DNA from: Owenia fusiformis
Taxonomy: Eukaryota > Annelida > Polychaeta > Sabellida > Oweniidae
Length of the DNA: 64,000 bases
Assembly: GCA_903813345.2 (NCBI GenBank)
Contig: CAIIXF020000006.1
Location: forward strand, 12,900,348-12,964,347
Direction of reading: 5' to 3'
In this document: one piece after another, positions 57,998 through 64,000 of the stretch
Position numbering within the stretch: the stretch's first letter is position 1
Layout of the letters: each line of letters opens with the position of its first letter
Notes under the pieces: model-generated
Database searches by the model: none
What the model was told of the DNA's origin: nothing
Seen by the model: only the letters and a program-made list of their open reading frames with translations
Translations under genes and position numbers: made by a program

Positions 57998-58404
57998 AGG
58001 CGGGGTTCAAAATAACCAATTTTACGCTCCCGACTATGCAAATTCTTGTTGTTTTAGAGTCCATGGACCGAAAGAAATATGTCCAAGATTTTACTTTTGC
58101 AGGTTTGTCAAAGTCATTTCCACGTGTGATGTGGCAAGACATGGGCTCCACAAAATAACACCTGGAACTGTGGAATGACTAGGGCAACTTATACAGAATG
58201 TCAATTACCTTTTATAAGATAACTTACCCTTCCAGAGGTTGCATTTTACCTGTTGAATTTAACACTTTTGATGTGAATCAAAATCTATAATTCTCATTAT
58301 TAAAATGAGAGTGATGTATTAATAGATGATTCACTTGTGATTATGTGTATATCAGATTCATTTTAGTTTTTTACCACTTCCAGACATTGCCAGAAATGGT
58401 GACA

Positions 58405-58700
58405 TACAAGGTGTTCCAAAAGTAACAGGACTGGTCCTGGTATTCTGTTAGATATGCACCAACTGTCTATCAAAATTTTACATAATGTCCCTTCATGTAT
58501 TGTATCGACAAAAAGTATGTAATTCAGGTAGAGTTATGGTTGCTATGGTAACATGATATCACAATAACCGGGGCAGCATTACACGCAGAGAGTTACAGAG
58601 ACTTTGTACATCACATGTCAAAGTTGAAATGCAACAACTGAAGGGAATTAAATTTGCTTTACATCATTTGATATTGTAATTCAAAATTGTATCCTCTACT
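58405..58700 (+). repeat. Possible mariner end, solo
   Basis: TACAAGGTGTTCCAAAAGTA + ACAGGAC resembles the terminus of mariner-like elements. No inverted partner was found in the window, so it would be a truncated copy. Confidence 0.3.
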
Positions 58701-59127
58701 TTGAAAAGTAGACTCTTTGGTCAGTACAAGAGTAGAACTCTGTATCCATGGTATCCATGACTCAAACATATGAGTGAATCGCAGCGTCGATTGAACAACT
58801 TGTAGAAGGTCATTGTCATATTTAAAGGTTTTACCGCGCCGACTATAGATATTGCATGATCAGAAGAGTATTGTGCATGGACACAGTGGTCTTTATGCTG
58901 ACTTGCGGGCAGACGCGGTACAGCTTATGGAGATGGATGACCGGCTTCAAATTTGGGTCTTTTCAAAAACTCAACTGTGAATTGTGCAGACTTTTATGCA
59001 GAGTGATAATCCAGGAAATTGAATAAATATTATTTAATGGATCATACTTGAATCTGAGTTGTATTGCAATACCATTACAACGAACCAACAAATAAAACAA
59101 ACTAGAATTGTTGTATTACAATAGGTG

Positions 59128-59772
59128 AATTAGATGTTACGCGGTAAACACGATACAAAAATATGTCATATTCCGCAACGAATATGGCATATTCACTTGC
59201 GGTGTATGACAGATTCACCTGCGGTATATGGCATACATACTAACCAATGAGAACGCGATACGGAAGTACGCAATTGTCAATTACATCGATTGAACGAACA
59301 AGTAAAACGTTATAAATTATTATAATGATTACTGAATCAACAGTCCTGTGTATCGAATATATAAACTTAGCAGAAGTATCAGTCATCAATCTCGCGTAAT
59401 AAACTTTCTCAATCAAACCAGGATTCATATATTAGTACTCGACGCACTGACTATATTGGTAATCCAGCCGAGTTTTACATTTAGAGTAGATTTTCGCAAC
59501 CAATCAAATCAAGGCTTTCTGTATCACGTTTTCACCTGCGGTATATGTCATATTCACCTGCGGTATATGGCATATTCCGCAAGTGAGTATGACATATTCT
59601 GCAGGTGAGTATCGGGTATTCACTGAAATCAATGTATCGCATATTCACTGCGGAATATCGCATACTCACCTGCGGAATATGCCATATACCGCAGGTGAGT
59701 ATGGCATATTCACCCGTATCACGAATACCGCGCAACCATGAATGTATGCCATATACCGTGTAACATTAGATA
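59128..59772. mobile_element. Element built of TATGGCATATTCACCTGCGG units
   Basis: Outer ends TTAGATGTTACGCGGTA and TACCGTGTAACATTAGA are inverted. The interior has many near-palindromic units, in both orientations, of the form TATGGCATATTCACCTGCGG and its complement, grouped at 59160-59235 and 59530-59750. Confidence 0.75.
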
Positions 59773-59948
59773 CATATATACACTGTAAATTGCGTTTCAA
59801 TCGTTTCAATCAGTTTGAGGATGAAGAAATAAATATTTTCTTCATCCTAGATCAGTTCAACCGTTTCAATGCAAGCATAATTTCCTACTTTTCAATGCTT
59901 ACGTATACGTCACTTAGAGCATTTCAAACGTTTCACTCGATAACACAG

Positions 59949-60775
59949 GCTGGTATCGAAAGATTTGTCCGCTGTGACGGAGCATGCTATTTTTCATAAA
60001 AACACTAAGAATGCATCACGATTTATTTTTTAACTCATATGTTTCCTTATATCAAAGATAATTACTTACTCTATGCAATGGATATATCATTTGCGTGTAA
60101 CCTTCACTTCTGTTTGAAGTCCAATAACGCAAAGGGTAAAATCTATTGAAAACGGCGCCAGAGTATCAAACTCTAAAATGTACCATTTCTTTTTTAACTT
60201 TTTAATGGAATGATATAGTGACACGATAATATTAACATATGTTTTAAGCATAACTCTGAATGTATTAATGAGATATTAATGCATTGGGTCTTTTTAATTT
60301 TTTTAATAAAAAATAATATTAATATTTTTTGTCCGCTGTGACGGAGCATTTTCACAGTTCACATTTGCAACTGCTCCGTCACAGCGGACAAAAGAATTAA
60401 ACATTATTTTTTTATAAAAGAATTAAAAAGACCAAATACATCAACATCTCATTTATACCTTCATAGTTATGCTGAAACCATGTGTAAATATTATCGTGTC
60501 ACTATATCGTGCCATTAGAAAGTTAAACAAGAAATGGTACATTTTGAAGTATGATACTCCGGCGCCATTTTCAATAGCTTTTCTACCCAGCGTAATTGGA
60601 CTTCAAACAGAAGTGAAAGTTACCCGCAAATGATATATCCATTGCATGGAGTAAGTAATTTTGTATGGTATAACGAAACATATGAGTTAAAAAATAAATC
60701 GTGAAGTATTCCTAGTGTTTTTACGAAAAATAGCATGCTCCGTCACAGCGGACAAATATTTCGATACCAGCCTGG
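59949..60775. mobile_element. 0.83 kb near-perfect palindrome
   Basis: Left arm CAGGCTGGTATCGAAAGATT + TGTCCGCTGTGACGGAGCAT pairs with right arm ATGCTCCGTCACAGCGGACA + AATATTTCGATACCAGCCTG; the arms stay complementary to the centre near 60365. The 20-mer TTGTCCGCTGTGACGGAGCA occurs four times: at both outer ends and, inverted, on both sides of the centre (about 60330 and 60388). Confidence 0.88.
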
Positions 60776-61060
60776 AAGGAAATCGAAATTTTTCCGTTTG
60801 TGCCTGTTTCGCCGTTTCAAGCTTTTCAATCACAACCAATATTCATGAAGAAATTGGCAAAACGATTGGAAAAAACGAACACGCACGGTTTTCGTTTCAA
60901 ATTACTGTTTCGCTACTTGCGATTGTAGTTTCGCCATTTCAAGCATTTCAATCAATTTGCCTGACCTACTTTTAAGTTCATTAATCATTTTCATTTCAAC
61001 CATTTCAAGCAATTCGGCCATTTCGCCTCCATTTCAACCATTTCGCCTGCCAGTGTAGAC
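60776..61060 (+). repeat. Dispersed TTTCAA motif region
   Basis: Loose repeats of CATTTCAACCATTTCAAGC and CCATTTCGCC at irregular spacing. Similar CGTTTCAATC motifs flank the palindrome on its left (59790-59940), suggesting the palindrome sits inside this repeat. Confidence 0.55.
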
Positions 61061-62260
61061 ACCCCTCTACTGTTTACCTTCACTCGTTTGCAAGAGAGAG
61101 ACCGAGGCGGGAGATATCCCCCTCCCCTCTACACCAAACTTGCTCTCACTAGGTTTTCGAAAATTGGCTGAAAGGCCTCCTCACACATTATTAAGGAAAA
61201 CATATCTACACATTTTGCGCATTTAACCATTTGAAAACATAATTGTGGATCTTATCTTAATTTTTTGTTAATGTGAATTTTCACCTTCATTTGCATGGAA
61301 GACATGGAAGACTCTTTTTTTGATGATCTTTGTTAGAAAGCTGATGTTTGGCTAAGCTTCGAAATTCCAAATTGAACAGCCTACTAAGAATACCATGGTG
61401 TAAATATTGTTTTCTTTATAATATGTCGAGCTAAGACTGCTCAAACAAATTCTCTTTTTTTTAGCATATTTGATTGCAATAGATGATAAACTTCTCAATA
61501 TAAGAAATTACCCTCATAAGACATTGTTGCAAGGTGTGTTGCAATGAATGTGACACCCCGCATTGATGGTGTATAGATAGTTATTTTATATAGTGTTTTT
61601 AGTTGAACGTCGAAACCTATTCTAACCAGGAAGGATATTGCAACTTTTTTCAAGATCCTAAAGTTGCAATTTTCGCCATTGTGTTTCATTGCGAAAGTGT
61701 GTCGCTGGTACAAAGGCGTAGTTCCCCCCCCCCCCCCATCCACACATACACTTTTTTATCATGCTTAAGTAACTTCGCATTGTAATTACAAGGGTGATAT
61801 TAACGAGACACCAGGATGATTAGGTAGGGGTACAATAGAGCCCAAATTTTGAGAAAGAGTCAAAGACATGCGAGGCGAATCCCTGAAACTCTGGTTCGGC
61901 AAAGCGGGGTTCACTGTTTGGTTCCGTTGACACCTGTGCGAAACTACATTCATTATTCCTACGACAGTCGCTTTGATAATGTTTCTTTATCTCGTCTGCG
62001 ACTAGATAAAGAAGAATTATCAAAGCTCATCAAGAATGGACGATCTTGCACAGGTACTCATATAACAACCTCTATATCTTTTTAACACCAATATGAAGAT
62101 TGAACAACGGACACACTATGTTAAAAATAAAATGTTTACCCTGCGTGCAGAGTCTAGTTCTGAAGACGAAGCTCTCTTTTAAGAAGTGAAGTCAAACGAA
62201 TGCAAAGGGTATAAAATGTTATATCTAATGTGCAAATTCAATGATTTAGCATAGAAAATA
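61061..62260. other. Mostly unrecognised sequence
   Basis: Intergenic DNA with a C-run (about 61725-61738) and one weak exon candidate (61849-62050). No other border or gene is seen. Confidence 0.4.
61849..62050 (+). CDS. Possible isolated coding exon, unknown
   Basis: An open stretch with amino-acid composition more protein-like than its surroundings (for example YDSRFDNVSLSRLRLDKEEL) ends near a possible donor (TGCACAG|gtactc at about 62056). No family is recognised, no partner exon was found in the last 2 kb, and the same bases could be chance. Listed only as a candidate. Confidence 0.18.
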
Positions 62261-62650
62261 TTTTCAACCTAAGTGACCACATCGTGACATCACTTAGGTG
62301 GCAACATTTTTCAATGTCAATCTTTTCTAAATATGCTAACCTTAAAAAATAAACCAATGTTGACTGCTACCAGGTTAAAGGGATGAATATATTATGTTTT
62401 TAATATTATTTTACCATTGGTTTCTATGAGAATTAAAATTTTGAAATGCATCTTTCCCTGAACCACTTTCATGCATGGATAAATTCATTGCTCGCTTATC
62501 TATCAACCAATTTTCTTGATTTTGTCGGCAAAAAAAAACAAGTGAGGATGAATCATGCTATGCATCGGTGTGAATTATCGCTTTAAAGGATAAGTGTGGC
62601 CTCTAAAAGTTAGTTTTAAATAAATTCACGATATTTTGAACAAAAAGTCC
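62260..62650 (+). repeat. Dispersed repeat shared with 14390-14660 and 15930-15990
   Basis: Shared motifs: CAATGTCAATC.TTTCTAAAT, AATAAACCAATG, CCATTGGTTTCTATGAGAA, AAATGCAT.TTTC.CTGAACCA; then GTGTG(A/G)CCTCTAAAA and GAACAAAAAGTCC. The order is that of the 13.5-16.1 kb element, so this is probably part of a second copy, which would end at the TTAA + AGGTCCCATATAAAGTTTAA near 63923. Confidence 0.65.
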
Positions 62651-62944
62651 ACTATCTAACCACTATCATGTGCATGATAATTCAAATTCCAACCTTTGGT
62701 ATAATCAGAGTTGTTTTTTCCACTGGACATGCAGTTACATGTATGATTGATATAACTCTGTACAACCAGTCACAGTACAGTCTTTCCAATGGGTGTAAAA
62801 TTGTATTATTACCACCTTGCCGGGCCAGTTCTAGGGGTTTTAGTGCTAGTTTAGAAGGCATTCAATTTACTATATCGACCTGAGAAATGTGTGACGTCAT
62901 AGTTGTGGTCCATATGGACCGGTCTAGAATATATTCTGGACCGG

Positions 62945-63720
62945 CACAGGGGGGGAGATTTCCCAAAGATGCCCCATCATATTAGCACGTTCGAAAACAC
63001 ATTTTATAAACAGGCCTCAAATTGCCATTGAAATGGATCTCCAAATGTTCACTGTAGTTTTATGAATATTCTCTACAAGTATGGATCGAGTAACTTCAAT
63101 AGTATTACCGTAGGTTTGAAATGATGATGTTGAACTGATGTTAACGCCATTCCCAAGGAGGATTGGCTCCCAGAGTGCAACATCGATATTCTGCCCCATA
63201 TATGGGCATGTCGTGCAACAAAATTTGAATTCCAACGACCGCCATTTTGTTCACTTCAACATTTGAATCGTGAATTTTGGTCTTATTTCCCAACGAAAAA
63301 TTCGAAAACTCACAAGAAATGATCGAGATATTGGTTCAAATATTTTGAACTGTTTATTTTAAATTTATAATCGGTTATAATTTCAGAAAATAACGACATT
63401 TCGGCGTTTTCATTGTTGGAAAATATCGACTTCGATTCTGGGAGCCAATCCTCCTTGGTAGCACGACATGCCCATATATGGGACAGAATATCGATGTTGC
63501 ACTCTGGGAGCCAATCCTCCTTGCGCCATTCCCAGGAATTCAAATTTAACTCTGCGCATGCGCAGCACTGAGAGAGCACGTGCTCATGATTGTTCACGTG
63601 ATCGAATCCTGCAATTTGATTGGAGATGATGCAAGAGATGATGTAATGGGGAATCCCCCGAATACGATAGAATATGAAAGAATTATGGGAGCTACTCACT
63701 CCTCCTGGGACCGGCAGTTT
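62945..63720 (-). repeat. Dispersed repeat, copy 2 (with insertion)
   Basis: Inverted copy of 10965-11355, from GGGGGGAGATTTCCCAAAGA to GGGAGCTACTCACTCCTCCT. It is interrupted by a 369-bp element at 63155-63523. Confidence 0.82.
63145..63533. mobile_element. 369-bp element with 10-bp flanking duplication
   Basis: CGCCATTCCC flanks both sides (63145-63154, 63524-63533). Ends AAGGAGGATTGGCTCCCAGA + GTGCAACATCGATATTCTG and the inverse (CAGAATATCGATGTTGCACT + CTGGGAGCCAATCCTCCTT) form inverted repeats of about 60 bp. The other copy of the host repeat (near 11140-11152) has the site uninterrupted. Confidence 0.88.
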
Positions 63721-63796
63721 TTCCCCGGGAAATTAGATATTGTTCAGTGCGTAAGATTTTCTTGCCATTTCAGCCCTGGTCGTTAACGGTGGTAAT

Positions 63797-63914
63797 AATA
63801 CTAAGAACGTCATTTCTGCGAGCAATATAGTGAAATACTGGACCTTCGGCCCTCGGTTCGGCCCTCGGTCCAATATTTCACTATATTGCCCTTAGAAATG
63901 ACGTTATTGTACTA
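63797..63914. mobile_element. Hairpin element
   Basis: AATACTAAGAACGTCATTTC + TGCGAGCAATATAGTGAAAT pairs with ATTTCACTATATTGCCCTTA + GAAATGACGTTATTGTA around GGCCCTCGGTTCGGCCCTCG. Confidence 0.8.
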
Positions 63915-64000
63915 TTAATCAGTTAAAGGTCCCATATAAAGTTTAAACCACTTTGGCTTATATTTTTGTCTTATCCAATGTTATCAAAGCGTGAAATGTG

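Noticed and set aside
57918-58178. Open frames across the right end of the Mutator-like element
   Set aside because: They run through the CATCCTTTT repeats of the terminus and show no family features.
1-64000. tRNA, rRNA or other structured RNA genes
   Set aside because: I looked for the conserved tRNA box motifs and obvious rRNA segments while reading and found nothing I could support; a covariance search would be needed to exclude them.

Overview
The window is nuclear DNA of an animal. It is AT-rich, has long introns and spliced genes, and is crowded with inverted-repeat (foldback/MITE-type) elements. The gene content (a Polycomb-like PHD protein, a GT31 glycosyltransferase, a microsomal P450) and the style of repeats suggest a marine invertebrate. 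I cannot place the phylum from sequence alone.

Layout. (1) 1-28.7 kb, plus strand: a complete coding set for a Polycomb-like protein (PHF1/MTF2/PHF19 family), 864 residues in 11 coding exons from 1093 to 28175. Every intron phase closes once two very short exons of 31 and 44 nt are included. Its largest intron (5866-21680) carries a separate intact single-exon gene for a beta-1,3-galactosyltransferase-like GT31 enzyme (16160-17518, same strand) and many repeats. (2) 28.7-40.3 kb: intergenic DNA made largely of repeats, including two kilobase-scale minisatellite arrays rich in AGGTCA half-sites and a nested composite element. (3) 40.4-55.7 kb, minus strand: a cytochrome P450 gene of 12 coding exons, 545 residues, with all signature motifs. 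Its introns hold a hAT remnant with a decayed transposase C-terminus, a 2.9 kb element with long terminal inverted repeats, and a 5.9 kb inverted-repeat element that is almost exactly coextensive with intron 5. (4) 55.7-64 kb: upstream of the P450, with a 2.1 kb Mutator-like element flanked by a 9-bp duplication, an 0.8 kb near-perfect palindrome, an element built of palindromic TATGGCATATTCACCTGCGG-like units, and a second copy of a repeat also found at 11 kb. No convincing gene is seen there.

The two spliced genes converge (plus-strand gene ending at 28.2 kb, minus-strand gene ending at 40.4 kb). The genes are unrelated in function: chromatin regulation (PRC2 recruitment), protein/lipid glycosylation in the Golgi, and oxidation at the ER membrane.

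The most unusual structures are three. First, the P450 intron whose donor lies inside the terminal inverted repeat of the element filling it, and whose acceptor lies 7 bp outside, which is introner-like. Second, a minisatellite just before a Polycomb-like exon that has copied the 3' splice site and the first bases of that exon about seven times. Third, minisatellites whose unit is a cluster of nuclear-receptor half-sites. All exon boundaries were derived by hand from reading frame, GT-AG sites and family resemblance; no alignment was run.
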